Part shown: positions 1 to 8,374 of the stretch, piece after piece
Numbering within the stretch: the first letter of the stretch is position 1
How the letters are laid out: every line of letters starts with the position of its first letter
Assembly: GCA_017860295.1 (NCBI GenBank)
Contig: JAFNAS010000011.1
Span: 1 to 64,000 of the forward strand
Direction of reading: 5' to 3'
DNA length: 64,000 nucleotides
Origin: Bacteroidota bacterium
GTDB lineage: Bacteria; Bacteroidota; Bacteroidia; Bacteroidales; Paludibacteraceae
Notes under the pieces: model-generated
Told to the model about the DNA's origin: nothing
Database searches by the model: none
The model's input: the letters and a program-made list of their open reading frames with translations, nothing else
Translations under genes and position numbers: made by a program

Positions 1-1284
1 AATTATGATTTCAGTTCCAAATATTTAGCTGAATTCGTATTTCGTTATGACGGATCGCAGAATTTCCCGTCCTCTAGGCGATACGGGTTCTTTCCCGCCG
101 CTTCTATAGGATGGCGTTTGTCGGAAGAACCCTTCTTTCATAATGCTGCTCCTTACGTAGATCAGTTAAAGCTGAGATTATCGGCCGGACAAACCGGTAA
201 CGACAAAGTAAATTCCTACCAATACCTGCAAACTTACTCTTTTGGCAACAATTATGTGTTTGGATCAAGCGATGTATCAGGCATTTACGCCAACACAATG
301 CCTAATACCCGTATAACATGGGAACGAAGTACAAAAGCCGACTTTGGATTGGATGCCACCTTGTGGAAAGGATTATTGGGTGTTGAATTCACAATGTTCA
401 AAGAATGGAGATCGAACATCTTGCACGCAAGGAGCGTTACTTATCCCAACACGTTAGGTTTTTCGAGCTTACCCGATGAAAATATTGCCAAGGTAAATAA
501 CCATGGATTTGAATTGAAGATAAGCCATAGAAATAAGATTGGAGATTTAGGATACAGGCTGGAAAGTAACATGTCGTTTGCCAAGAGTAAAATTATTTAT
601 ATCGACGAAACTCCTGCTACAGAAGCCTATGCTAATGCTACCGGTCATCCGTTGGGAGCTGGATTGTACTATAAGTCGCTTGGCATTTTCCATACGCAGG
701 CTGAAATAGATGCGTACCCGCATCAAGCCAATACACAGGTTGGCGACATTAAAGTTGCCGATTTGAATGGCGATAAGAAAATCGATTCAAATGACCAGTT
801 CCGGTTCGATTATACGGATACTCCTCAAATTGTATTCGGCTTCAACACCAACTTCCAATACAAAAACTTTGATTTGACCCTTTTCTTTCAGGGACAAACA
901 AGAGCATACCACTATGATGGGCAGTTTGCCAATTTAGGTGATAATAACAATGACAATGCGTTTGTTGCCAGAGAGGAAGACCACTGGACGGTAGATAATC
1001 CAAACGGGACTATGCCCAGAGCCGGAGCCAATGCTCCGGGAACTACAACATTTTTCTTATATGATGCTACTTTTGTACGATTAAAGACAGCTGAATTCGG
1101 ATATACCCTACCAAAAAAAATAGCTTCCATAGTCGGCTTGAGTGACTTGAGAATATATGCAAGCGGATTTAATCTGCTCACATGGGCTAAATCAATCAAA
1201 TGGGAAGATCCTGAATTGAGCGGGGATGCCCTTTATTATCCGCAACAGCGTGTAATCAATGTGGGCGTTAATGTGAAATTTTAA
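1..1284 (+). CDS. SusC/RagA-type TonB-dependent transporter, C-terminal part
   Basis: The reading frame is open from base 1, so the gene starts upstream and only the last 427 codons are present. It encodes the C-terminal beta-barrel of a SusC-family outer-membrane transporter, which imports oligosaccharides with a SusD lipoprotein as lid. Visible family marks are the barrel segment FRYDGSQNFPSSRRYGFFPA near the start, the ADLNGDKKIDSNDQ loop, and the typical SusC ending in which the last strand finishes NVGVNVKF with a terminal Phe. The gene lies 12 nt ahead of a SusD gene, so the two form a pair. The substrate cannot be told from the barrel alone. No enzyme gene follows on this side; any partner enzymes would be upstream, outside the window. 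Confidence 0.95.
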   Translation, partial: NYDFSSKYLAEFVFRYDGSQNFPSSRRYGFFPAASIGWRLSEEPFFHNAAPYVDQLKLRLSAGQTGNDKVNSYQYLQTYSFGNNYVFGSSDVSGIYANTMPNTRITWERSTKADFGLDATLWKGLLGVEFTMFKEWRSNILHARSVTYPNTLGFSSLPDENIAKVNNHGFELKISHRNKIGDLGYRLESNMSFAKSKIIYIDETPATEAYANATGHPLGAGLYYKSLGIFHTQAEIDAYPHQANTQVGDIKVADLNGDKKIDSNDQFRFDYTDTPQIVFGFNTNFQYKNFDLTLFFQGQTRAYHYDGQFANLGDNNNDNAFVAREEDHWTVDNPNGTMPRAGANAPGTTTFFLYDATFVRLKTAEFGYTLPKKIASIVGLSDLRIYASGFNLLTWAKSIKWEDPELSGDALYYPQQRVINVGVNVKF

Positions 1285-1296
1285 ACGATAACTCCA

Positions 1297-3015
1297 ATGA
1301 AAAAATTATTATTAATTGCAACAATGATCTTGTCGCTGGTCTCTTGTAGTAACAACATTCTTGATATAACCCCTGAAGATCGCGTTTCCGAAGCTTCGGT
1401 ATGGGTGGATGCCAATTTGATAAATGCATATCATACTGCTTTGTATAACGGAATTAAGCATGGATACAATGGAGTGCACATGCAATCGAAGGCAACTGAC
1501 GAAGCTATTAACACCATGACATGGGGCGTAAATATCATTGTAGATGGAACTCTTTCTCCCGACAATGTAGGCAATGTTTCTGTAACAGACTGGGCTGGAG
1601 GGTGTAACTTAAACTACTGGGATTATGCATATCAATATGTTCGAAAGATTAATCTTTTTCTTGAGAAGATGAATACAATTACGGTCACCCTCTCGAATAA
1701 AGCACAATTGATTGCTGAAGCAAAATTTTTAAGAGCTTATCTGTATTTTATGTTAATTGAACGATATGGAGGAGTCCCAATAGTTACTCAAACCTATGAC
1801 CTTGGTACGACTATGACATTTACCAGTAATACGTTCGACGAATGTGTAACTTTCATTGATAAGGATCTTACAGAAGCATTGGCAACAAGCGATAGCGATT
1901 TCCCAAAAAAATACGATTCAACAAACGCTAATTTTGGAAGAGCAACGAAGGATGCTTGTCTTGCGTTACGATCTCGTTTATACTTATATGCAGCATCTCC
2001 TCTCTTTGATACTGCAGGAAATGGCAAAGACAAAACCAAGTGGCAAAAAGCTGCTGATGCTGCAAAAGCGTTGATAGATAGAAATGCTTATACACTATAC
2101 CCCGATTACAGAAAATGCTTCGTTTTAGCCAGTGGAGCAGCTAATAGTGAAGTCATTTTTTCCAGAAACTTCACTGTTAATAATGGACATAACGCACCTA
2201 TGTATAATCTAGGACGCCGCTTTGGTGGCTATGGCGGATTCTCGGCAAGCAATGGGCCTTCTCAAAATTTAGTAGATGACTATGATATGGCCAATGGCGA
2301 ACCTGCTTTCATTTGGACAAATGGAGTTAAAACGATCAATCCGGCATCCGGTTATGATCCTCAGCACCCATATTGGAATCGGGATCCTCGTTTTGACGCC
2401 TCCATTATTCATGACTCGACCGTGTACCGCGGACAATTGAACGAAATGTGGGTTGCTTCCGATACTAAAACATGGGGATATGACTCCTACAAGCAAAGTA
2501 GCGATAATCCACGAGGCAATTATATCATAAAAAAATTCATGCCGGATGCAGACATCCAGATTGATTGGAACACGACTTGTACTATTCCATGGATTATCTT
2601 CCGTTTAGGAGAAATATATCTAAATTATGCTGAAGCTGAATTTAACCTTGGAGATGAAGTTGAATGCAGAAAATATATCAATTTGGTGAGAGCAAGAGCT
2701 GGCATGCCCGATCTGCCTTCGACTGTTACAGGAGAGACTCTTCGAACAAGACTGTACAACGAACGCCGAATTGAATTGGCTTTCGAAGAACACCGATATT
2801 GGGATGTAAGAAGATGGAAAATTATGATGGACGTTGAAAATCGACCACTTTACGGTATGGATGTTGTTAAGGATGTAAATACGGGAGTGAAAACCTATAC
2901 TCCTGTGCTATTACTGAAAAGAACATTTACTGAAAAAAATTATCTACTTCCGATACAAACCAATGAAATCAAAAAGAACAAAGGAACTCTTTTACAATCA
3001 GTAACTTGGAGATAA
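1297..3015 (+). CDS. SusD/RagB-family nutrient-binding outer-membrane lipoprotein
   Basis: The 572-residue protein begins with a lipoprotein signal ending LVSC (Cys17 lipidated), so it is anchored in the outer membrane as the binding partner of the SusC protein just upstream. SusD marks are the N-terminal ILDITPEDRVSE segment, the helical stretch AEAKFLRAYLYFMLIERYGGVPIV, and the C-terminal signature with LGEIYLNYAEAEFNLGD, RARAGMP and ERRIELAFEEHRYWDVRRWK. The family binds glycans at the cell surface. The start is the first ATG after the SusC stop, 12 nt away. A strong terminator follows directly, so this is the last gene of its transcript. Confidence 0.95.
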   Translation: MKKLLLIATMILSLVSCSNNILDITPEDRVSEASVWVDANLINAYHTALYNGIKHGYNGVHMQSKATDEAINTMTWGVNIIVDGTLSPDNVGNVSVTDWAGGCNLNYWDYAYQYVRKINLFLEKMNTITVTLSNKAQLIAEAKFLRAYLYFMLIERYGGVPIVTQTYDLGTTMTFTSNTFDECVTFIDKDLTEALATSDSDFPKKYDSTNANFGRATKDACLALRSRLYLYAASPLFDTAGNGKDKTKWQKAADAAKALIDRNAYTLYPDYRKCFVLASGAANSEVIFSRNFTVNNGHNAPMYNLGRRFGGYGGFSASNGPSQNLVDDYDMANGEPAFIWTNGVKTINPASGYDPQHPYWNRDPRFDASIIHDSTVYRGQLNEMWVASDTKTWGYDSYKQSSDNPRGNYIIKKFMPDADIQIDWNTTCTIPWIIFRLGEIYLNYAEAEFNLGDEVECRKYINLVRARAGMPDLPSTVTGETLRTRLYNERRIELAFEEHRYWDVRRWKIMMDVENRPLYGMDVVKDVNTGVKTYTPVLLLKRTFTEKNYLLPIQTNEIKKNKGTLLQSVTWR

Positions 3016-3020
3016 TTAAA

Positions 3021-3061
3021 AAGGTATGTTGCCGAATAATTTATATTCGGTAACATACTTT
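3021..3061 (+). terminator. Intrinsic terminator of the first SusC-SusD operon
   Basis: A 16-bp stem, 3023-3038 with 3044-3059, matches apart from G-U pairs. It starts 6 bases after the SusD stop and is followed by a short T run. Confidence 0.8.
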
Positions 3062-3226
3062 CAAATAGACTTTTTTTCATACAGCTAGAAATGAAGAAGA
3101 ACAAGATCTATGTCTCTTTATAATCTCAGCAAGAATATATGCATAGATTAGAAATAACGCTGATTTCATCATAACATAATAGGTATTAAGAAGAAATAGG
3201 ATCGTCGTATTTTGACAAATTCAAGA

Positions 3227-3260
3227 AGAAGGGTATTCCAAAAGGAATGCCCTTCTTTTA
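3227..3260. terminator. Isolated hairpin, probable terminator
   Basis: A 13-bp stem (3227-3239 with 3244-3256, one G-T pair) has a 4-base loop and is followed by TTTA. It lies away from any gene end and may back up termination between the convergent units. Confidence 0.5.
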
Positions 3261-3480
3261 TTAATTCAGTGCAATCGCCAACAGATCATCTATCCTGAGG
3301 TTGAATGTAGTCGTAAAAACAGCGACATAAAAATTAATTAATCCCTATTCAATAGTCGACTACAAGATTGCTATGAGCATTACAAAGTCCATTACAAACA
3401 AAAAACCATTAGCAAGATAAACTCACTAACGGTTATGTATATCCCATTATTTTGTCTCAAAATCAGCAACGAATTCTTCT

Positions 3481-3525
3481 TAAATAAAAAATCTTTCACC
3501 CAACGCTCTGTCAGGTGAAAGATTT
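3481..3525 (-). terminator. Intrinsic terminator of the torF-glnB-amt operon
   Basis: A perfect 12-bp stem (3489-3500 with 3514-3525) begins about 19 bases past the amt stop. On the minus strand it is followed by a run of T. Confidence 0.85.
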
Positions 3526-3543
3526 CTTAAAAACAATTATTTA

Positions 3544-4929
3544 TCAATCGAAATAGGTATAACCAGTTTCAGCATGTTGTGTTTCGTCCAAACCGATAGC
3601 CTCTTCTTTTTCGGTAGCACGAATCCCAATAGTAATCTGAACAATCTTGAACAAGATAAAGGTTCCGATAGCCGTATAAGCAATGGTTGAACCAACAGCA
3701 ATCAGCTGAATAAGGAACTGATGAGCGTTGCCATAGAATGCCCCGCTATAGGCCGACTGAATGAACGGAGTTGCAAACAAACCTGTAAACAGAGCTCCAA
3801 TAATACCGCCGATTCCGTGAACACCGAATGCATCAAGAGCATCGTCATATCCGAGTTTCGGTTTTACGAAAGCAACCATAAAGTAACAAATAAGAGCAAC
3901 TGCAATACCAATTGCAAAAGCACCTGTTACATCAACAAAACCAGCCGCAGGAGTAATAGCGACTAAACCAGCAACAGCACCTGTACAGATTCCAACGACA
4001 GTCGGTTTTTTACCAACGAACCAATCCAAAATAGCCCACACAAAAGCAGCAGTTGCAGTTGCAAGGTTAGTTACCAGAAATGCACTACCGGCAAGACCGT
4101 CGGCTGCCAAGCCACTACCTGCATTGAATCCAAACCATCCGAACCACAGCAAAGCAGCACCAATAGCAACAAAAGGAATATTGTGAGGAGGAAGCGCATG
4201 ACCCTGATAATCGCGACGACGACCCAGCATTAAAGCTGTAACCAAAGCCGCAATACCAGCATTGATGTGAACCACAGTACCACCGGCAAAATCTAAAGCA
4301 CCCAGTTTGAACAACCACCCGTCAGCAGACCAAACCCAGTGTGCAACAGGATTGTAAACGAACAAAGCCCAAAGCACAGTAAATACAAGAAAACCTTTGA
4401 ATTTAATACGTTCGGCAAATGCCCCAATAATCAGCGCCGGAGTAATAACAGCAAACATACACTGGAACATGATGAATACCAGATGAGGAATGGTACCGGT
4501 CATTTCAGGAGCACCATTCACAATATTACCGGTTGGCTGTGAATGTGAAATAAAATAAGGGCTCAAATCGCCCGGTTTAATACCATGAAGAAATGACCAG
4601 TCGAAACCTCCGATAAAAGGAGCCAATGCACCTTTTGAACTACCGAAGGCCCAACTGTATCCAACCACAACCCACTCAATACTGATTACGGCAGTAATAA
4701 TAAAACACTGCATCAATACATTCAAAATATTTTTACGACGAACCAAGCCTCCGTAGAAAAGAGCAAGACCAGGGATGGTCATCAACATCACTAAAGCGGT
4801 AGCTACGATAAGCCAGGCGGTATCGCCCGAATCCACTTTCGGAGCAGGGACTGCAGCAGCAGCTTGTGCCAAAGCAGGCAAACTAAACAACGTCAAAAAA
4901 GCCGTCAGAGATAAAATTATCTTTTTCAT
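3544..4929 (-). CDS. amt: Ammonium transporter Amt
   Basis: The 461-residue inner-membrane protein belongs to the Amt/MEP/Rh family and moves ammonium into the cell when nitrogen is scarce. A cleavable-looking signal (about residues 1-22, ending ALAQA) precedes about 11 membrane segments, as in other bacterial Amt proteins. The twin pore histidines are visible in the segments GGTVVHINAG and FGVHGIGG, and the family motif GAFAERIKF is present. The C-terminal tail is the part that meets PII proteins in this family. The gene is the last of an operon with a TorF-type porin and a PII gene (gap to the PII gene 76 nt), which is the usual Amt-PII pairing and predicts nitrogen control. A terminator follows. 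Confidence 0.96.
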   Translation of the reverse strand: MKKIILSLTAFLTLFSLPALAQAAAAVPAPKVDSGDTAWLIVATALVMLMTIPGLALFYGGLVRRKNILNVLMQCFIITAVISIEWVVVGYSWAFGSSKGALAPFIGGFDWSFLHGIKPGDLSPYFISHSQPTGNIVNGAPEMTGTIPHLVFIMFQCMFAVITPALIIGAFAERIKFKGFLVFTVLWALFVYNPVAHWVWSADGWLFKLGALDFAGGTVVHINAGIAALVTALMLGRRRDYQGHALPPHNIPFVAIGAALLWFGWFGFNAGSGLAADGLAGSAFLVTNLATATAAFVWAILDWFVGKKPTVVGICTGAVAGLVAITPAAGFVDVTGAFAIGIAVALICYFMVAFVKPKLGYDDALDAFGVHGIGGIIGALFTGLFATPFIQSAYSGAFYGNAHQFLIQLIAVGSTIAYTAIGTFILFKIVQITIGIRATEKEEAIGLDETQHAETGYTYFD

Positions 4930-5005
4930 GCTGAAATATTTTTAATTTTTATGATATATGAACCAAGAGTAAAATCATCTTTCATCTCCCGATTCTGTGT
5001 TTCAT

Positions 5006-5362
5006 TTAATGCCCGTTTTCTTTGTTATATAATGCTTCGGGACCACTTTCCCCCGTACGGATACGATAGGTTGCTTCAATGTCGGAAACAAAAATTTTAC
5101 CATCTCCCATATCGCCGGTACGACCCGAATTGATAATGGCATTGACTGTTTTCTCGAGATTTTGATCACGTACAACAATAGACAACATGCGACGTTGAAT
5201 GTAGCTCGACTGAAAAACCTGACCTCTTACAATCTGTTCTTCAGTAGATTTACCCAGACCGGTAATATCCCAGTAAGAGAACCACTCTATTCCGGCATCA
5301 TACAATGCTTGCTTTACATCGTCAAATCTTGACTTCCGGATAACTGCTTCAATTTTTTTCAT
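5006..5362 (-). CDS. glnB: PII nitrogen-signal protein with divergent T-loop
   Basis: This 118-residue protein is a PII (GlnB/GlnK) trimer subunit that senses ATP/ADP and 2-oxoglutarate and gates Amt. The start MKKIEAVI, the ATP-binding segment TGDMGDGKIFV (near residue 90) and the ending YRIRTGE are classical. The T-loop is not: where enteric PII has the uridylylated Tyr51 after RGAE, this protein has Phe50 after RGQV, and the GRQK segment carrying the 2-oxoglutarate ligand Gln39 reads GKST. Aligning on the RG pair needs one deletion, and a tyrosine remains at position 54. So regulation by uridylylation at the usual site seems unlikely; control by nucleotide or ligand remains possible. The gene lies between the porin gene (71 nt) and amt (76 nt). 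Confidence 0.93.
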   Translation of the reverse strand: MKKIEAVIRKSRFDDVKQALYDAGIEWFSYWDITGLGKSTEEQIVRGQVFQSSYIQRRMLSIVVRDQNLEKTVNAIINSGRTGDMGDGKIFVSDIEATYRIRTGESGPEALYNKENGH

Positions 5363-5433
5363 ACGTTCAAAAATTAAAAATTTGATTTTGCAACCGGAAC
5401 CCGATTTGCATCAGATTCCGGCTATCTGTTTTA

Positions 5434-6174
5434 TTACAAAGTAATACCTGCTACGAAGAAAGCTTTTTCTGCCTGTGGATTAGCTCCGATAATTCCGTAA
5501 ACGGGTAAACTGAAAGAGTCGGAGAATTTGATCTCTTTCGAAACTTTAAGACCGAGGTTGACTACCGAAAATCCGGTGTTACCGTAGATACCCGGGCTGT
5601 CAAACAAAGAAGCACCAAGAAATGCTTTTACATTGGAAGCGATAGGATAGCCAAGTTCCAAATACGTTGAGAAAGCGTTATCTCCATCCGTTTTTTTGTC
5701 TGCTCCGGCAAAGATAGTGTTCCATGCTATTGACACAGGGAATGATTTTGTTCCTCCATAAGCCAGAGTGCCTTCAAAAACATGTCCGGTTTCGTCTTTT
5801 TTATAATTGAAGTAACGCGGACCACTACCATCATTACCGTTATTCCAGTTATAATCGGTAATGGTAAAAGAGAATGCGCTTGGCAAGGATAAAGTTGCAT
5901 ACAAATCAACCTCTTTCACATTGCCCGAAAATGCATACGACCCCCATGCACCAATGCTGAACGCACCGTTGGTGTATGAAACGGTAGGCTGAATATTGGG
6001 AGAGCCACCTCGCGAGCCTTCCTGAGCTACACCACGCCAAACATACGAACTAACTAAATCAGCACCTACGCTGAAACTTCCACCTTTAGAATCCTGAGCA
6101 ACAGCAGATACCGCTACTGTTACCAACACTGCACTCAAAAGGCATTTTGCCATCGTTTTGTAAGATACTTTCAT
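5434..6174 (-). CDS. TorF-family putative porin (Gcw_chp type)
   Basis: A 246-residue secreted protein with a signal peptide ending at about residue 26 (AVSAVAQ). The segment GADLVSSYVWRGVAQ is typical of the TorF/Gcw_chp outer-membrane family (TIGR02001-like), and alternating aromatic beta strands follow to the end. The position as first gene of an operon with PII and Amt suggests a role in passage of nitrogen compounds across the outer membrane. That role is inferred from context; the family is poorly characterised. A strong promoter match lies about 300 bases upstream, so the mRNA has an unusually long leader. Confidence 0.88.
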   Translation of the reverse strand: MKVSYKTMAKCLLSAVLVTVAVSAVAQDSKGGSFSVGADLVSSYVWRGVAQEGSRGGSPNIQPTVSYTNGAFSIGAWGSYAFSGNVKEVDLYATLSLPSAFSFTITDYNWNNGNDGSGPRYFNYKKDETGHVFEGTLAYGGTKSFPVSIAWNTIFAGADKKTDGDNAFSTYLELGYPIASNVKAFLGASLFDSPGIYGNTGFSVVNLGLKVSKEIKFSDSFSLPVYGIIGANPQAEKAFFVAGITL

Positions 6175-6413
6175 AATACAATTTTGTTTTGAAGAATTAA
6201 TACTACGAGTTCACATCTCATTGGCCTGACGATTCAAAATACTTTTCAAACTCCGAACGGTGTGGATCCTTACTCCGGTCGCGTCAAATTTCATTTGCCT
6301 CTTCCTCTTCTCCCATTCATCCTCACTTCGATCAAGCTACAAGTTCTGTTAAATTTCTACACAATTTTTTTTGTTCTGAGACTTTTCAACCTTTTTACCT
6401 GAAAAAAATTACC

Positions 6414-6440
6414 GCGCCATTTCAATCTTTGTTATGGCGC
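6414..6440 (-). other. Leader hairpin of the torF-glnB-amt mRNA
   Basis: A perfect 7-bp GC-rich inverted repeat (GCGCCAT at 6414-6420, ATGGCGC at 6434-6440) with a 13-base loop stands out in an AT-rich leader. It would be transcribed near the 5' end of the operon mRNA. No T run follows, so it is not a terminator; mRNA stabilisation or protein binding are options. Confidence 0.5.
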
Positions 6441-6477
6441 TCAATCTGTCGGTTACCTCTTCGGATTATTTACAATG

Positions 6478-6508
6478 CAAAAATAAGCACGATTTTCAAA
6501 CAAACAAA
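6478..6508 (-). promoter_or_regulatory. Promoter of torF-glnB-amt
   Basis: On the minus strand, TTTG (6505-6508) is followed after 19 bases by TATTTTTG (6478-6485). This matches the Bacteroidota -33/-7 pattern with ideal spacing. The start of transcription would be near 6471, giving a leader of about 297 nt. Confidence 0.65.
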
Positions 6509-6537
6509 ACATTATGGTAGTTTTTTGTTGTTTTTTA

Positions 6538-6809
6538 TGTCATTATGAAAGTTGTTCGTTTGTAACTATGTCATTTTGCTTTATTTATAGGGGATTCATA
6601 ACCATGTCATTTTCATAAATATTTTTCCTGAAGGCATAAAACCAAACACATTTTGTTCAAAAAACAACCCAAAAACATCATTTTTGACATTACAAAATGA
6701 TTAAAAACATCATTTTTTTGCGAAAAACACTCTTTTCCTCCTTTTTGTCATTCAAGAACTATAATCAAAGCAGATTTTTTCCAAACCTTTTTTCGCGTTT
6801 TGAATGACA
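6538..6809. promoter_or_regulatory. Cluster of TGTCATT heptamers upstream of the nitrogen operon
   Basis: TGTCATT occurs at 6538-6544, 6569-6575, 6605-6611 and 6746-6752, and inverted (AATGACA) at 6803-6809; the related TGACATT is at 6685-6691. The three closest copies lie 30-106 bases upstream of the torF -33 element, where an activator would bind. The AT-rich background raises chance matches, but five exact heptamers in 270 bases are more than expected. Confidence 0.4.
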
Positions 6810-6913
6810 TTAAAAATAGGGCAGAAAAGCCAATAGACTCTGCAGATACGATCCGGAGAAACTTCCAAGCCGGTTTTCTCTTACCGAACTCATGCTAAGG
6901 CAATAAAAATGGC

Positions 6914-6921
6914 TATCTTTG
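6914..6921 (+). promoter_or_regulatory. -7 element for the SpoIID-like gene
   Basis: TATCTTTG fits TAnnTTTG and lies 28 bases before the start codon. No good -33 element is visible. Confidence 0.45.
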
Positions 6922-6949
6922 TTCGTATAATTTTAATTTATTTCTACCT

Positions 6950-8263
6950 ATGAAAGAGCCAATGGTGAATGTCGGCATCTTATTCGAAAAAATCATCAAC
7001 TTTGAATTTCAGGGCAAATACCGCTGCGTTTCAAATGGGTCGATACCGACTGGTCTGCACACAGCCTTCTTCGACGAAGGAAAAATTCGCTATGAAAATG
7101 AGTTGTTTGACGAATTGGTATTTGAACCATCGAATGATGATACCGACTACGTGGAGTTGAAAGATGTGGTGATTGGCATCAATTTCCACTGGGAAAGGAA
7201 AGAAAATCAACGCTTCAAAGGAGGTTTGAAGCTGATTGTCGAAAACGAGAAACTTACTGCGATCAACCAAATCGGAGTGGAATCGTATCTGACAAGTGTT
7301 ATTTCGTCGGAGATGAGCGCTACCAGTTCGTCCGAATTGTTGAAAGCCCATGCTGTGATTTCGCGCAGCTGGTTGCTGGCTCAGATAGACAAGACCAAAA
7401 CATTGGAAGCATCAACACATTATCAATCAACCTTCAAAACCGACGACGAATTGATTCGTTGGTACGACCGCGAAGATCACACGCTGTTTGATGTCTGTGC
7501 TGATGACCATTGTCAGCGTTATCAGGGCATTATTCGCCAAAATGACGCAGTTTCTCTTGCCATTGAGGCAACTCGGGGCACGGTGCTGGAATATAACGGA
7601 AAGATTTGCGACGCTCGTTTCTCAAAATCGTGCGGAGGTGTAACCGAAACATTCGAGAATTGCTGGGAACCTGTCGCTCACAATTATTTGACAGTGCTTC
7701 GCGACACTCCCGAGGAGAATGATTTCGAAGATCTGACCAACGAAACTACGGCCGAAAAATGGATACGTACCGATCCACCTGCCTTTTGCAACACGCACGA
7801 CAAAGAGATTCTGTCGCAGGTTCTGAACGACTACGATCAGGAGACAATGGATTTTTACCGTTGGCATGTAACTTACACCCAACAGGAGCTGTCGGCTCTG
7901 ATTGCCAAACGATCGGGTATTGACTTCGGTAACATTATCGACCTCATTCCGGTTGAAAGAGGCACATCTGGACGTTTGATCCGTCTGAAAATTGTCGGCA
8001 CCAAACGCACCATGACCATCGGGAAAGAGCTCGAAATCCGCAAAACCCTTTCGACATCACACCTTTACAGCTCTGCTTTCGTAGTTGACAAGAGCGCCGG
8101 AACCGGTGGCATTCCAGAAAGCTTTACCTTGACCGGCGCCGGATGGGGACACGGGGTGGGACTCTGTCAAATAGGAGCTGCCGTGATGAGTGCCAACGGA
8201 TATGCCTACGACCGAATTCTTTTGCACTATTTCAAAGGAGCCGAACTTATAAAACGGTACTAA
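6950..8263 (+). CDS. SpoIID/LytB-domain protein (probable peptidoglycan-acting enzyme)
   Basis: The 437-residue protein carries the SpoIID/LytB core: GVESYLTSVISSEM (about residues 109-122), LLKAHAVISRSWL, then a long insert, TRGTVLEYNGKICDARFSKSCGG, and a C-terminal GAGWGHGVGLCQIGA. In Bacillus SpoIID this fold is a lytic transglycosylase for stem-peptide-free glycan; Glu121 here sits where that catalytic Glu is found. No signal peptide is apparent from the chosen start (first ATG after the -7 element), so export is unclear. The organism is not expected to sporulate; homologues are common in Bacteroidota and their role is unsettled. TamL follows but is separated by a hairpin and its own promoter match. 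Confidence 0.88.
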   Translation: MKEPMVNVGILFEKIINFEFQGKYRCVSNGSIPTGLHTAFFDEGKIRYENELFDELVFEPSNDDTDYVELKDVVIGINFHWERKENQRFKGGLKLIVENEKLTAINQIGVESYLTSVISSEMSATSSSELLKAHAVISRSWLLAQIDKTKTLEASTHYQSTFKTDDELIRWYDREDHTLFDVCADDHCQRYQGIIRQNDAVSLAIEATRGTVLEYNGKICDARFSKSCGGVTETFENCWEPVAHNYLTVLRDTPEENDFEDLTNETTAEKWIRTDPPAFCNTHDKEILSQVLNDYDQETMDFYRWHVTYTQQELSALIAKRSGIDFGNIIDLIPVERGTSGRLIRLKIVGTKRTMTIGKELEIRKTLSTSHLYSSAFVVDKSAGTGGIPESFTLTGAGWGHGVGLCQIGAAVMSANGYAYDRILLHYFKGAELIKRY

Positions 8264-8279
8264 AATATACGGAACAATA

Positions 8280-8287
8280 TATTTTTG
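8280..8287 (+). promoter_or_regulatory. -7 element upstream of tamL
   Basis: TATTTTTG fits TAnnTTTG. It would start transcription at about 8294, right at the foot of a strong hairpin. The -33 region is weak. Confidence 0.4.
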
Positions 8288-8292
8288 CTAAT

Positions 8293-8322
8293 TTTGTCAA
8301 TGGGAAAAATCCCATTGACAAA
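8293..8322 (+). other. 13-bp perfect hairpin between the SpoIID-like gene and tamL
   Basis: Bases 8293-8305 pair perfectly with 8310-8322 around an AAAA loop. The nearest T run (8336-8347) is 14 bases past the stem, so it is a poor intrinsic terminator. It could be the 5' stem-loop of the tamL mRNA or a protein-binding palindrome. Confidence 0.55.
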
Positions 8323-8374
8323 TTAACCCTACACCTTTTTTTTTTTAGGAAGTAACGTCTTTATTTTGATACGA

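Larger units (their letters stand above)
3016..3543. other. Intergenic region between convergent SusCD and nitrogen operons
   Basis: This 528-base stretch holds no convincing gene. It contains three hairpins, listed separately: one after the SusD stop, a symmetrical one near 3227-3256, and one just past the amt stop. The rest is AT-rich and featureless to my reading. Confidence 0.6.
6175..6949. other. 775-base divergent regulatory region, torF operon / SpoIID-like gene
   Basis: No gene is evident. The region is very AT-rich past 6480. It holds a leader hairpin, the torF promoter, a cluster of TGTCATT heptamers, and a -7 match for the rightward gene, each listed separately. The long untranslated stretch 6175-6471 should be part of the torF mRNA if the promoter call is right. 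Confidence 0.6.
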
